A DNA stretch of 64,000 bases from Haematobia irritans. Taxonomy: Eukaryota; Arthropoda; Insecta; Diptera; Muscidae. The position numbers and the translations under genes were made by a program. Location: assembly GCF_050003625.1 (NCBI RefSeq), contig NC_134397.1, forward strand, positions 277,568,070 to 277,632,069, given 5' to 3'. Of the stretch, positions 12,450 to 24,656 are shown one piece after another (within the stretch, counting starts at the first letter, position 1; every line of letters begins with the position of its first letter). The notes under the pieces are model-generated. The model searched no databases. It was not told the DNA's origin and worked only from the letters and a program-made list of their open reading frames with translations.

Positions 12450-12813
12450 CCCAGCAAAAAAGCGTCGCCAAAAAAGTATAGAAAATATTCTTTTTGGATA
12501 CGGAAGTGGTGCTAAATTGGCGCAGAAGCGATGAATTTAACATGGAATTGTCATAGGACGAATGTTTACCATTTCAACAGCCGTTGAACTAAATTTGCAT
12601 CACTTGTTAAGGTGTGATTCGAATTCATATGACCACATCTTGTCTAAAACGTTTGATCTCAAATATTTTCAATAATTTGCAATTTTTCTAGATCGGATTT
12701 AGCATTTTTTCGTCAAAATTTTAATAACTTGTACAATTTTATTCTTTTCACCCATTTGAATCAAAAACAAAATTTAAAATTACTCATTAAAAATACGAGC
12801 AAAGCTAGTTATA

Positions 12814-15388
12814 AAACAAGTAAGTAAAGTAGAAAGTCGGGCGGGGCCGACTATATCATACCCTAAACCACCCTTACTGAATTAGTAAACATAAGCATTT
12901 GTGGGGTAACATTGATATAGGTATAGGAGATAAACCGCAGTTGCCTATTTAAGAAAATTAAGGGCTGCATGTTTATGGGTGCTTTGTATCAATCTGACTA
13001 CAGCCCATAGTCAGTGTTGCCAGGGAAAATGTTCGGTTTACCCTACAAGGACAAAAAAAGTTCCCTACTTTCCCATACATTCCCAAACAATTTTCCCTAC
13101 AATATTTTTCGTTAAATTTAAACAAATTTTACAATACAAAAACGGTTCTAAGTACTTTATTATCTTAAAACATGAAAATGCAACGTATATAACCTAGAAA
13201 ATAAATTTGTATTACCACCACGGTCGCCACAGTTGGTAGAATTCTACCCAAAATAGACCGACAAAAAATTCCGTAGTTAAAGTAACGCTATTTTTAACTT
13301 ATTTTTATTGGGAAAAAATTATTTGTGGATAGTTAAATTGTATTATTTTGTTGAAATTTTCCACAGGCCAATTAAATTTTACCCGTTTTTAAGTATATAT
13401 CAAACATTTTATGAACTAAACATGGGTATAAAGTTCAACGACCGTACACATGAGTTCAATATGAACTAACGCAACAAAAAATTTTCGTGCGATTCCCAAA
13501 AATAGTCAGAATGAAATACAGTATGGTTAAAATGGCCATGATTTGGCACCAATGATTTTCTTCTTTACTTTAGTTCATTTTTTCTTCTATGACATGATGT
13601 AATTTCGTGAGTTGAAGATAAAAAGTACAACAGGGCATTAAATTTGCCTGGTTTTAACAACGCTTTGTGGAAATCTTAAAATGTGGAGTATAATTTAGTT
13701 CAATTTTCGTACAAGGTATTTCATTCTTCCTATGAAATAGTTTACTTTTTTTCTGTGTAGTATTTTTTTTTTTTTTTTTGTTTAATCTCTATCAAAATAA
13801 AATTTTGGAAAAAGTTTCTGTAAACAAATTTTTGTGAGAAAATTTTCTATAGAAATAAAATTATGACAATAAACTCTATAGAAATAAAATTTTGAGAAAA
13901 AATTCAATAGAAATAAAACTTTGAGAAAAATTTTTATAGAAATAATATTTTGAAAAAAAAATCTATAGAAACACAATTTTGACAAAATTTTCTATAGAAA
14001 TAAACTGTTGGCAAAATTGTCTCCTGGAATAAAGTTTAGACATAAATTTCTATAGAAATATTTGTTTGGTAGATTAGTGGTAATTTGTGGTAATCTTCAA
14101 ATTTCGTTAGATTTTTTTTGGCACAAGTGGTAACTGTTGTTACCACACTTTGTTAAAGATCAAGCCTTGCCGGCTTCTAATTTCCTCCTCGAGAGCCACC
14201 AAAATGTAAAAATTATTACAAATTGTGTTGAGTGAAAATGTCCCTACATTGTGGCCCTACGTCCTACAAGACGCTAAATATTAGAAAAAAACCTACAAAT
14301 AGGGAATTTCTCCTACTTATTGCACTACTGGCTGTAGTTGATATTGGACCTACGGGGTTAGTATGCCACTAATATTGAGCCCATTATTAAATAAATCCAA
14401 ATTTGTAAAAATTATGTAAGAGCTAAAAGTACGTATACGATCGGCTAGTACATCAAAATTTGAAATTTGAGTAACATTGGTTAATAAATAAGCGTATTAT
14501 GGCTAAATTTGGGAAAATCGAGCGATGAACATATATGGAAGCTATATGTAAATCTGAACCAATTTGCATAATATTTTGCAGGTTTGATTAATACCACAAA
14601 ATGTTACCCTATGCAAAACTTGAGTAAAATCAATTAATAAATGAGGCCTCTATGGTCAAATATAAGGTTATTAGGGGCAACATTTTCAAAATCGGGCGAT
14701 ACATATATGGGAGCTATATCTACATCTGAACCGATTTCGATGAAATTTTGCACATACCGTTAGTACTATAGAGGACTAGATCTAGCCAACTTTGAGTAAG
14801 ATCGGTTAATAAATAAGGGTTCTATGACCAAATTTCGGAAAAATGGGGCATACATACATATGGGAGCTATATCTCAAACTTTGAGTAAGATCGGTTGATA
14901 AATAAGGGTATTGTGGCCAAATTTGGGAAAATCGGGCGATACATATATATGAGAGTTATATCTGAATCTTAACCGATTTTAATGAAATTTGGCAGACTTG
15001 AAGGGCGACGAAAAAGATTATTTTTTTTGCCAAATTTGGTGACGATCCGGGTCGATACATATATATCGTGCGATACAAATATATGGAAGCTATATCTAAA
15101 TTTGATACGATTTCTTCCAAATTCTTCCAAATTCGTCCTTGTTCCCAAAAAACTACCTATACCAAACTTCATCAAAATCGGTTAATAATTGCGACCGGAA
15201 TCCTGTGAACAACAAATACATGGACAGACGGACGGACGGACGACACCAAGCGCTAGATCGACTCAGGAGGTGATTTTGAGTCGATCGGTATATATTTTAT
15301 GGGGATCTAAATTCAATATTTCTGGTAGGCACATTTTTTGGCAGATCAAACTTATTATACCCTGACCACTATGTGGTTTAGGGTATAA
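12814..15388 (+). mobile_element. HINE-like element, class A, full-length
   Basis: Starts CAAGTAAGTAAAG, with the GTCGGGCGGGGCCGAC hairpin near 12836. The subterminal repeat TACCCTAAACCAC (12859-12871) has its perfect inverse GTGGTTTAGGGTA (15373-15385) at the 3' hairpin. Internal order: CCACAGTTGGTAGAATTCTACC (13228), a nested TA-flanked insert (13256-13757), the TTTCTATAGAAA minisatellite, GATCAAGCCTTGCCGGCTTC (14158), units with GGGAGCTATATCT, (GACG)n at 15225-15243. No open frame suggests a Rep/helicase; the element is non-autonomous. Confidence 0.75.
13256..13757. mobile_element. 502-bp TA-flanked insert inside HINE copy
   Basis: TA lies on each side (13254-13255, 13758-13759). The right end reads CACAGAAAAAAAGTAAAC on the minus strand. 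The equivalent HINE copy at 59290-59310 reads straight through CCAAAAATAGTATTTTT, proving the empty site. It contains GTTCAATTTTCGTAC and AACAGGGCATTAAAT motifs shared with 23890-24090 and with the ends of the 24133-27481 element. Non-coding. Confidence 0.75.
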
Positions 15389-15505
15389 AAAAAAGAATCA
15401 AAAGAACTTCCCTTATAGGTACAACAAGAACATCTTTGGAAAGACATTTTTGGAAGTACCTTTGAAGTTGTGCCTTTGGAATAACTTCCAAAACTTTTTG
15501 CTGGG

Positions 15506-15700
15506 TTGTAGACACTGCATTTTTTTCAGACTTGCCTGAAAGTGGAAATATGGACGTATTTAGGTCCACAAAATAATACGTCAAATTTGGTATACAATGG
15601 TCCCTATTTCGGTAAGTCCTCTGACCGACCGGTCTCCCGTTTTAAATTTTTGGGCATTTCATTGGAGTTTAGACAAATTCCTTTAAAGCTCAAATAAAAA
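15506..15700. other. Short unassigned stretch
   Basis: Between two elements; nothing recognised. Confidence 0.4.
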
Positions 15701-15949
15701 CAAGTAAGGAAAGTCTAAAGTCGGGCGGGGCCGACTATATTATACCCTGCACCACTTTGTAGATCTAAATTTTCGATACCATATCACATCCATCAAATGT
15801 GTTGAGGGCTATATATAAAGGTTTGTCCCAAATACATACATTTAAATATCACTCGATCTGGACAGAATTTGATAGACTTCCACAAAATCTATAGACTTAA
15901 AATTTAAGTCGGTTAATGCAGTAGGGTGGAACGCAATGTTAGTAAAAAA
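15701..15949 (+). mobile_element. HINE 5' end fragment, class A
   Basis: CAAGTAAGGAAAG, GTCGGGCGGGGCCGAC, TACCCTGCACCAC and a 3' boundary at GGGTGGAACGCAATGTTAG. It has the same extent as the 5' fragments at 8575-8816 and 19374-19600. The next HINE copy begins immediately after it. Confidence 0.65.
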
Positions 15950-17091
15950 CAAGTAAGTAAAGTCTAAAGTGGGGCGGGGCCGACTATATTATACCCTTCA
16001 CCCCTATGTAGGCCAAAATGTGTGTTACCATCTCAACTACTTCACATTTGCTGGAAGCTATATAAAGGAGACAATTTTGTTACTTCTACAAAATCTCTAG
16101 AATTAAAATTTAAATCGGCTAACGCTATCCAGTTTATTGGAGGAAACTTCCATTGAAAATGGGTCTAAAATGTGTAACAGTCTAGCATATTTCCCCAACT
16201 CTTGTGTACGTATATATGGGAGCTATATATACTCTGAACCGAGTTTGACTAAATTTGACATGTATAGTTAGAAGAATAATTCTGCCTGGATTTTGAGTAA
16301 GTTCAAATCGGAAAGATATATATGGGAGCTATATTTAAATCTGAATCGATTTTGACCATATTTGGCACATACAATAGTATCGTTAAAAGTACCGCTTGTG
16401 CAAATTTTGAAGTAAGTCAGGGCAAAACTCTGGCTTATGAGACCATATAAGTCGAAATCGGGCGAAAGATATATATGTGAGCTATATGTAAATCTGAACC
16501 GATTTTAACAAAATTTGACACACTTAACGATACTAGAAAACGTACCCCTTGTGCAAAATTTGAAGCAAATCACGGCAAAACTCTGGATTTTGTGGCCATA
16601 TAAGTTAAATCGCACGAAAGATATATATGGGAGATATATCTAAATTTGAACCGATTTCAATCAAATTTACCAAGCATTGGTAGAATGTCAATTCTACCCT
16701 CTGTGCAAAATTTCACGAAGATCGGTAGTAAACTTTGGCCTCTGTGGTCATATGAGTCTAAATCGGACGAAAGATATATATGGGAGCTATATCTAAATCT
16801 GAACCGATTTGGCTGATAGTTTGCAAGATTTTCGAGATTCATAATTGGATGTACGGTATTTCAAGAAAATCGGTTGATAAAAAACGGCTATGCCAAATTT
16901 GGGGACGATCGAACTTCAATTGCGAGCTGTACTTTGTGCACAAAATTACATATACAGACAGACGGACGGACGGACAGACAGACAGACGGGCATCGCCAAA
17001 TCGACTCAGAATTTAATTCTAAGCCGATCGGTATACTAAAAGATGACCACTATTTCTTGGCGTTACATACAAATGCACAAACTTATTATAC

Positions 17092-17973
17092 CCTGTACCC
17101 ATTAGCGTAGCTAGACAATTTTCCTAGGGGGGGTTATAGCCCCCCTAGCTAAAAATTTATATTCCATTTATTTATATTTCAATTTCAATTAATTAATTTT
17201 ATAAAAATGAATAAAAAAATAAGACATCAAAATAACTCGAAAATTAATTTATAATAAAGCAAGTAAAAGTAGTTACACACATTTCCCAGCAAAAAAAATT
17301 TTGAAGTTCTTCCAAAGGCACAACTTTAAAAGCACTTCCAGAAGATGTACTCCCAATGATGTTCTTTATTTTAACTACTCAGGAAGTTCTTTAAATTCAA
17401 TTTTTTATAACTTGGTTTTTTCATACTTTGAACCGGGAAATTTTAATTTTTTTGCTTCAAATACCTTAAAAACGAAGTAAGAATTCATAAAATGGTACAA
17501 ATAATTTAAATTTTGTCGAAAAAGTTTTTAAATCCAATCTGAAAAACTTGTGAATTTTTGAAAATATTTGAGGTCAAACGTTTCCGACAAGCATTAGAAT
17601 CCATTAAAAATTATAAAAATTATTTATTTGACAAAATATAACAGAATTTTTTAATTTACATTCAAAACATTGAATTCGGATCACACCTAAAGAAGTGATG
17701 CAAATTCAGTGCAACGGCTGTTGAAATGGAGGACTTTCGTCCTATGACAAGCCCATGTTAAATTCATCGCTTCTTCGCCAATTTTGCACCACTTCCGGAT
17801 CCAAAAAGATCATTTTCATTACTTTTTTGGCGACGCTTTTTTGGCTGGGTTTGTTTATTTTTTATAAAAATGGAAAATCGTAAATAGATTTTCAAATTTT
17901 GGGGGGGGCTAAAATTTTTCTGGGGGGGTCTAAGCCCCTTCCCCAGAGGCCTTCCTACGCTTATGCCTGTACC
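17092..17973. mobile_element. hAT-type MITE, 866 bp, with 8-bp target duplication
   Basis: The element is 17100-17965. The 8-bp flanks CCTGTACC (17092-17099 and 17966-17973) are identical. The ends CATTAGCGTAG and CTACGCTTATG are imperfect inverted repeats. G-run-rich palindromic sequence follows each end (CTAGGGGGGG, and CTGGGGGGGTC near the right end). An 8-bp duplication with short TIRs is the hAT signature. No transposase is present. A CCCAGC-type element is nested inside. Confidence 0.82.
17285..17849 (-). mobile_element. CCCAGCAAAAA-TIR element, copy 3, uninterrupted (565 bp)
   Basis: Complete copy with TT on each side, in the opposite orientation to copies at 112 and 12450. It supplies the empty-site sequence for both HINE insertions in those copies. 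It contains no open frame. It is the reference for the length of this family in the window. Confidence 0.8.
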
Positions 17974-17996
17974 ACAGTAGTGGTGAAGGGTATAAA

Positions 17997-18899
17997 TAGG
18001 GGAAACATTTAAATCTGAAGCAATTTTAAGGAAACTTCGCAAAAGTGTATTTATGATTTATCGCTCGATATATATGTATTAGAAGTTTAGGAAAATTAGA
18101 GTCATTTTTACAACTTTTCGACTAAGCAGTGGCGATTTTACAGGGAAAATGTTGGTATTTTGACCATTTTTGTGGAAATCGAAAAAACATATATATGGAA
18201 GCTATATCTAAATCTGAACCGATTTCAACCAAATTTGGCACGCATAGCAACAATGCTAATTCTACTCCCTGTGCAAAATTTCAACTAAATCGGAGTTAAA
18301 AATTGGCCTCGGTGGTCATATGAGTGTAAATCGGGCGAAAGCTATATATGGGAGATATATCTAAATCTGAACCGATTTCAACCAAATTTGGCACGCATAG
18401 CAACAATGCTAATTCTACTCCCTGTAAAATTTCAACTAAATCGGAGTTAAAAATTGGCCTCTGTGGTCATATGAGTGTAAATCGGACGAACGATATATAT
18501 GGGAGCTATATCTAAATCTGAACCGATTTCAATAAAATTTGGCACACTTGACTACACTACTAATTGTACTCCTAGTGCAAAATTTCAACCAAATTGTGGT
18601 AAAACTCTGGCTTCTGGGACCGTATTAGTCTATATCGGGTGATAGATATTTATGAGAGCTATATCTAAATCTGAACCGATTTCAATAAAATCAATAGGGA
18701 TCTATTCTGAGCCAAAACACATACTTGTGCCAAATTTGAAGTCGATTGGAGTAAAACTGCGACCTAGACTTTGATTACAAAAATGTGTTCACGGCATTTT
18801 TGCAAAGACACAATGTGCCTATCTCGTCTCCTTCTGGGTGTTGCGAACATATGCACTAACTTATAATACCCTGTTCCACAGTGTGGCGCAGGGTATAAT
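17997..18899 (+). mobile_element. HINE-like class A 3' portion
   Basis: Three to four 150-bp units (GGGAGCTATATCTAAATCTG, GCACGCATAGCAACAATGC) end in a terminal hairpin TACCCTGTTCCACAGTGTGG...GGGTATAA at 18868-18899. There is no 5' end. The preceding complete copy may have displaced it. Confidence 0.65.
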
Positions 18900-19076
18900 G
18901 AACCGATCTGCTGTCATCAAATCCACCTGAAACTCTATGTTTTCAAGTAAAACGCGATGAAAAGTTTTTAAAGGAAACTATTTTATTTGATTCATGATGG
19001 GGATTATTTAAGATTCGTCCGGGTCGAACTTAATATTGTTTCTTTTATTTGTTTTTCTGCCGTACCATAACAGTAT
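18900..19076 (-). mobile_element. Class C HINE 5' end relic
   Basis: The stretch near 18990-19045 (GATGGGGATTATTTAAG, then GTCCGGGTCGAACTTAATA) is a decayed version of the class C 5' end seen at 22495-22550. The rest is unassigned. Confidence 0.4.
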
Positions 19077-20220
19077 ACCCCGAAAAATTTTTCATCGTAA
19101 AAATAACGTAAATTTTCGTTAAAAGTACGAAATTTTTCATTGTTTTACAACCAAAGAAACTTTTCATCAAAAGTACGAAATATTTCGTTCTTTTTACGAA
19201 GAAAAGTTTGTGAGAAACAACTTCGTACTTTTTATGAAAAAGTTTCATACTTTTTATGAAACAATTTAATTTTTTTTATGAAACAATTTCATTATTTTTA
19301 TGAAATTGTTAAGTACATTTTACGAAAATGTTTCATACTTTTTATGAAATTGTTACATGATTTTAATGAATAACAAGTAAGGAAAGTCTAAAGTCGGGCG
19401 GGGCCGACTATATTATACCCTGCACCTCTTTGTAGATCTAAATTTTCGATACCATATCACCTCCGTCAAATGTGTTGGGTGCTATATATAAAGGTTTGTC
19501 CCAAATACATACATTTAAATATCACAGAATTTGATAGACTTTTACAAAATCTATAGACTCAAAATTTAAGTTGGCTAATGCACTAGGGTGGAACACAATT
19601 TTAGTAAAAAAATATGGGAAACATTTAAATCTGAAGCAATTTTAAGGAAACTTCGCGAAGGTTTATTTATGATTTATCGCTCGATATATATGTATTAGAA
19701 GTTTAGGAAAATTAGAGTCATTTTTACAACTTTTCGACTAAGCAGTGGCGGTTTAACAAGGAAAATGTTGGTATTTTTACCATTTTTGTCGAAATCAGAA
19801 AAACATATATATGGGAGCTATATCTAAATCTGAACCGATTTCAATCAAATTTTGCACACTTGACAATACTACCAATTGTACTCCTAGTGCAAAATTTCAA
19901 CCAAATTCGGCCAAAAATCTGGCTTCTGGGGCCATATAAGTCCATATCGGGCGAAAGATATTTATGGGAGCTATATCTAAATCTGAACCGATTTCAATCA
20001 AATTTTGCACACTTGACTATACGAAGAAAATTTAATGTAGAATATTTCGTAGACGTTTCAAATATTCGTAAAATTTTCTTCGTAAAAGTTACGAAAATGA
20101 ATAAACATTTCGTTGTTTTTATGAAGAATTCACGAAGAATAGTTAATGAAGAAATCTTCGTAAAATTAACGAAGAGAATTCTTTCGGTGTTTCCAGTATT
20201 GGGGATATTTTTTCGTGGAT
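19077..20220. mobile_element. TACGAAA/TTTATGAAA-motif element, interrupted
   Basis: Both flanks of a HINE insert (19077-19373 and 20031-20220) are filled with short inverted motifs such as TTTCATACTTTTTATGAAA, TTTTTACGAAG and TTCGTACTTTT. The outer ends CCCCGAAAAATTTTTC and, inverted, CCACGAAAAAATATCC are similar, suggesting terminal inverted repeats. It is non-coding. A MITE whose subterminal regions consist of repeated transposase-site-like motifs is my inference. Confidence 0.5.
19374..20030 (+). mobile_element. HINE-like class A, 3'-truncated
   Basis: CAAGTAAGGAAAG, GTCGGGCGGGGCCGAC, TACCCTGCACC, GGGTGGAACACAATTTTAG, then two units with GGGAGCTATATCTAAATCTG. It stops at CACTTGACTAT with no 3' hairpin or (GTCY)n core. 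Confidence 0.65.
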
Positions 20221-21226
20221 AGGGAAAACATTTTTGAGTTGATGACTTGGGAATTTTACAATTGTAAACTCATTTGGTGTGAATTCGGGGCTAAATGACT
20301 CGTTACACCCTAATACACCTAAATGCATGAACAATGTAGTCAATGATTCAAATATAGCAAGAGACAAATTTTCATCAGTAGGAAGTATGCTGTTGGCATT
20401 TTGCCTAAATTCAATCAGAGTTCAACCCGAAATCTAGTTTAACTAAACCAATTTCCTCGAGAAGAAATGCATGTCAATCGGAACAGTTTTAAGTGTGACA
20501 ATTTTTTTTCTTTAGATTTTTCTAGGATTTTAATTTCAAAGGTATGAGAACTTTGTATATCAACAACAACAAAAATAAATAAAAAACAAACATCATTGCC
20601 TTAATTCCAAAAAAGATCAAAACTTTTTTATTAATATTTCCATAGAATATTGACCCTTTCAGAGTTTATTTTTCATTCTTCCAAAAGAATTTTTTAATAA
20701 ATATTCCCATGAAGTTTTTGCTTCCTCATATCTCGTTTACCAAAGTACTTTGTTTTTTTTTTCTTCGTACTTTTGCTCTTTACACACCAGCAGCAACTAC
20801 GTCCATTCATCATTTAAGTAAATTATTATCTCAAATATAATGATAATAAGTGGCTTGCAACATCCAACTAATATGTATTCAGAAAACAGAGAAAGGGTAA
20901 CTAATGAAAATGAAAAATACCCTAAGTCTCATAGCTGAAAGATTACGTTAAATGAAAGTGTGCCAAATATTACTTCTCAATTCCGCATTATATAGCATTT
21001 TCATTCCAAATGAAACCTTTTACAAGTCAAATAAAACTTTTTTCAATTCATTTCCCTATCAAACATATGATCGTTAATTCCTCTTCTGACGAGAAATAGA
21101 CATGTGTTTTTTTTTTTTTTTTTTTTAATTTCCATTATTTTTTTTATACTTACTGTATATAAACACTTCAAAATTGTGGAAACTGCTTGAAAGAAAAGAT
21201 TTTTATATAATGAGTATTTTTATACC
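20221..21226. other. No gene seen
   Basis: AT-rich, with homopolymer T near 21108-21126. No repeat family or coding frame recognised. Confidence 0.5.
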
Positions 21227-22550
21227 CACCACCATAGAATGGTGACGGGGGTATAATAAGTTTGTCATTCCGTTTGTAACACATCGAAATATCGATTTCC
21301 GACTATATAAAGTATATATATTCTTGATCAGGGAGAAATTCTAAGACGATATAACGATGTCCGTCTGTCCGTCTGTCTGTCTGTCTGTTGTAATCACGCT
21401 ACAGTCTTCAATAATGAAGCAATCGTGCTGAAATTTTGCACAAACTCGTCTTTTGACTGCAGGCGGGTCAAGTTCGAAGATGGGCTATATCGGTCCAGGT
21501 TTTGATATAGTCCCCATATTAACCGACCTCCCGATTTGGGGTCTTGGGCTTATAGAAATCGTAGTTTTTATCCAATTTGCCTGAAATTTGAAATCTAGAG
21601 GTATTTTATGACCATAAAGAGGTGTGCCAAAAATGGTGAGTATCGGTCCATGTTTTGGTATAGCCCCCATATAGACCGATCTCCCGATTTTACTTCTTGG
21701 GCTTATAGAAACCGCAGTTTTTATTCAATTTACCTGAAATTGGAAATCTAGAGGTACTGAGGACCACAAATACGTGTGCCAAAAAATTGTGAATGTCGGT
21801 CCATATTTTGGTATAGCCCCCATATAGACCGATCTCCCGATTTTACTTCTCGGGCTTATAGAAACCGCAGTTTTTATTCAATTTACCTGAAATTGGAAAT
21901 CTAGAGGTATTGTAGGACCACAAATAGTGTGCCAAAAATTGTAAGTATCGGTCCATGTTTTGGTATGGTCCCCATATAAAACGACCTCCCGATTTGGGGT
22001 CTTGGGCTTATAGAAACCGTAGTTTTTATCCAATTTGTCTGAAATTGGAAATCTAGAGGTATTTTTGGACCATAAAGAGGTGTGCCGAAAATTGTGAGTA
22101 TTCGTCCATATTTTAGTATAGCCCCCATATAGGTCGATCTCCCGATTTAACTCCTTGGGTTTCTAGAACACGTAGTTTTTATCTGATTTGCTTGAAATTG
22201 TAAATATTCTGGTATTTTAGGCTCACAAAAACGTGTATCGGATTAAGTTTTTATCGGTCCATTTGCTAATGCCTCCATATAGACCGAATTCACTTCAAGA
22301 CGTTATTTTATAATTTTCTTGCACACTTACAAGAGATGTTAGTGATTCCTCTAAAACTCAAACAAAAATGGTTCTAATAAATCCAGAATCTGATATAGTC
22401 CTCATAGGTGAAATCTTTAAATTTATCTTCGGGAAGTGTCCTCAAGTCCTCAAGCCCTCCTGAAATTTCAAAGGAAAATCTAATATTTGGTTCATGGTGG
22501 GGGGTATTTAAGATTCGGCCCGGCCGAACTTACTGCTGTATATGCTTGTT
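21227..22550 (-). mobile_element. HINE-like element, class C
   Basis: On the minus strand it begins near 22550 with CAAGCATATACAGCAGTAAG, then the palindrome TTCGGCCGGGCCGAA and the subterminal TACCCCCCACCAT. It ends with TACCCACCACCAT and its hairpin at 21231-21250. The (GTCY)n tract (GTCCGTCTGTCCGTCTGTCT) is near 21357-21390. Five units of about 150 bp carry GTATAGCCCCCATATAGACC and GAAATTGGAAATCTAGAGG. This is a third sequence class sharing one architecture. Non-coding. Confidence 0.68.
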
Positions 22551-22555
22551 TATGA

Positions 22556-22735
22556 GAAAAATGGGGGAAAAAAACACATAAAATTTATAAAATCCAATGA
22601 AATCTTTACTTGAATCGATAGTACGGATCATATAATTTAATGTTTAAAGTTTATTTTATGGAAATATTGACCATGACTGCGCCTCAAATGGTCCACCCGC
22701 TCGGTCTAATTTTATAATGCTTTTCGCTATCTAAA
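22556..22735 (-). pseudogene. DD41D mariner 3' end relic
   Basis: On the minus strand this matches the last coding segment of the intact mariner (GACCATTTGAGGCGCAG corresponds to its HLRRSRG region) and continues into the 3' untranslated part with TTTTATGTGTTTTTTT. Only the last about 180 bp survives, abutting a HINE copy. Confidence 0.6.
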
Positions 22736-23522
22736 AATACCTCTACAGTTTAAATTTCAAGCAAAAATTTAAAGCTTGCGGCTTTCATGTCCTCAAGATG
22801 TTAACTCGGGACGGGGGCAGTTTTCGACTCGGCAGCTTCATTATTGAAAGCTGTGGTGTGATTACAACAAACAGACGGACATCGCAAGATTATCTTAGTA
22901 ACGGATGTGGAAATCCAAAATTATGTGAATGTTTTCCCTTTATTTGTAATCAAATTTTTTTCAAATTTGTTAAAAAACAATTCTGTACTAATATCTCATA
23001 GTGAATTATATTTAGCCAAATTATATGAAAATATCCTAGAATATATTGAATGAATTTATTTTACACTACTATCAGATTTGACTCCTTCTTGCTTGTTCAT
23101 GACAACATGTAAATGTTAGTAATGGTGGAAATTTTGTAACAAGCCAAAAGAATTTTGCTTTTTTATTATTTTCTTTGCTAAAACTTTTCTTCAATAAATT
23201 CATTTTATAAAGTAAAAGGCTTCTCTTTCCTCTTTTTATATAAAGAAAATTGGAAAATAAATGCAGCCAAGGGGTTAAGAGAAGAAATTGGAATGCCTAA
23301 TTTGATAAGCAATTTTAATTGAAATATTTCCAATAAATTTAATATCAACTAATACCGGTGTTGAGTACGATGGAATCGAAATTTGTTGATACATTCAGCC
23401 TAGACCACTTAAATCGAAATGTTAGAATAAAACAAAAATCGTCATCACACGACATGGACAAACTTGTAAATAAAACCATAGACAGGAGGACGGACTGACA
23501 GTTCTTAATCGCTTATTAATTC
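22736..23522. other. Mostly unassigned; class C HINE scrap
   Basis: A piece near 22855-22885 (GTGTGATTACAACA, AGACGGACATCGC) derives from a HINE (GTCY)n region. Otherwise AT-rich with no gene seen. Confidence 0.45.
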
Positions 23523-23889
23523 TATACCCCCCCCCCCTATAGGATCGAAATATTTGTCTTAGACCACATAAAGTGTATATATTCTGGGTCTGGAAATTCC
23601 GAGTCGATCTTGGCACAAGTAGTTTGTTATTGATGTAGGTCGGACGGTATGCAAATGTCATATCGGACCACGTTTACGTATAGCCCCCATATAAACCGAC
23701 CCCCAGATTTGGCTTGCGTATCCTCTTGGAGGAGCAAATTTCATCCGATCCGGCTGAAATTTGATGAGTGGGGTTTGTATATGACCTCCAATACCCGTGC
23801 AAAAATTGGTCCATATCGGTTCATATCGGTCCATAATTATATATAGCCCCCATATAAACCGATCTCAAGATTTGCTCCTCTTGAAGCAG

Positions 23890-24090
23890 CAAAGTTAATT
23901 AGTTAATATTTTCTTCTATTGGAGGGTGTAATTTCATGAATTGTAGTTAAAAAGTACAACAGGGCATTAAATGTTCCTGGTTTTAACAACGCTTTGGGGA
24001 AATCTCAAAATGTGTAGCAAAATTTAGTTCAATTTTCGTATGAGTTAGTTTATTCTTCATATAAAACAGTTTACTTTTTTTTCGGTGTGG
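23890..24090. mobile_element. Fragment related to the 13256 insert
   Basis: Shares AAAAAGTACAACAGGGCATTAA, GGTTTTAACAACGCTTTG and AGTTCAATTTTCGTA with 13600-13757. It ends in TTTTTTTTCGGTGTG. The left end is lost. Confidence 0.55.
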
Positions 24091-24634
24091 TGTTAATATA
24101 TGCTAAAATTGTTTCATATAGGTCCATAATTACACAGAAAAAAAAGTGTCTCGTAAATTCAAGAAGATTTTTACAATAATTTATTACAAAAATTTTCCAG
24201 AATTTTAGTTCATTTTTCGTATCTTCAACGAAAATTAACTACTCGAAAGGAAATTTTACAAATTTTAAGTAGCAATCATTTAGTTCATAGCCTACAAAAT
24301 ACGATGGAAATTTCCTTAAAACTTTTCTTAAATGGTAGTTAAAAATTCTTTCGTCATACTATAAAACTACTTATGAAATGTAAAATACTTTCTAAATAAT
24401 AAGTGCAATTTACTATAAAGAGTTTTTGTATGAGAAAATATTTTTTTACGAGAATTGAACTTGAAAGCGGATAGCAATTTCTTACTGACAATTCCTATAG
24501 TTAATAATAGTTGGTACAACATTTCTCAATGAAATATTTTTAGTTCACATGTTATTAAATTTAAAGACATTTTCGTCAAAAATGGGTAGATATCATTTCA
24601 TGAAGTTTTTGCTAATTTTAACCCTTTCGCCCCT

Positions 24635-24656
24635 AAAGTTGCCTGTGGGCAACTTT
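24635..24656. repeat. Perfect hairpin, copy 1
   Basis: AAAGTTGCC-TGTG-GGCAACTTT, 9-bp stem and 4-base loop. It is preceded by TTAACCCTTTCGCCCC at 24618, which resembles a piggyBac-like terminus. Confidence 0.7.

Larger units (their letters stand above)
12450..15505 (+). mobile_element. CCCAGCAAAAA-TIR element, copy 2, interrupted
   Basis: Ends CCCAGCAAAAAAGCGTCGCC and TTTTTGCTGGG with TT on both sides. The outer parts (12450-12813 and 15389-15505) match copy 1 and the empty copy at 17285. A complete class A HINE-like element occupies 12814-15388, inserted after TAGTTATAAAA. Copy 1 has this point uninterrupted, giving the empty site. Confidence 0.72.
15950..17996 (+). mobile_element. HINE-like element, class A, full-length with hAT insert
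   Basis: The 5' end CAAGTAAGTAAAG is followed by TACCCTTCACC (near 15992) matched by GGTGAAGGGTA (17982-17992) at the 3' hairpin. About five 150-bp units with GGGAGCTATATCTAAATCTG run from 16200 to 16860. A (GACG)/(GACA) tract is at 16960-16988. The 3' hairpin loop is split by an 866-bp hAT-type MITE with 8-bp target duplication. Non-coding. Confidence 0.75.
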
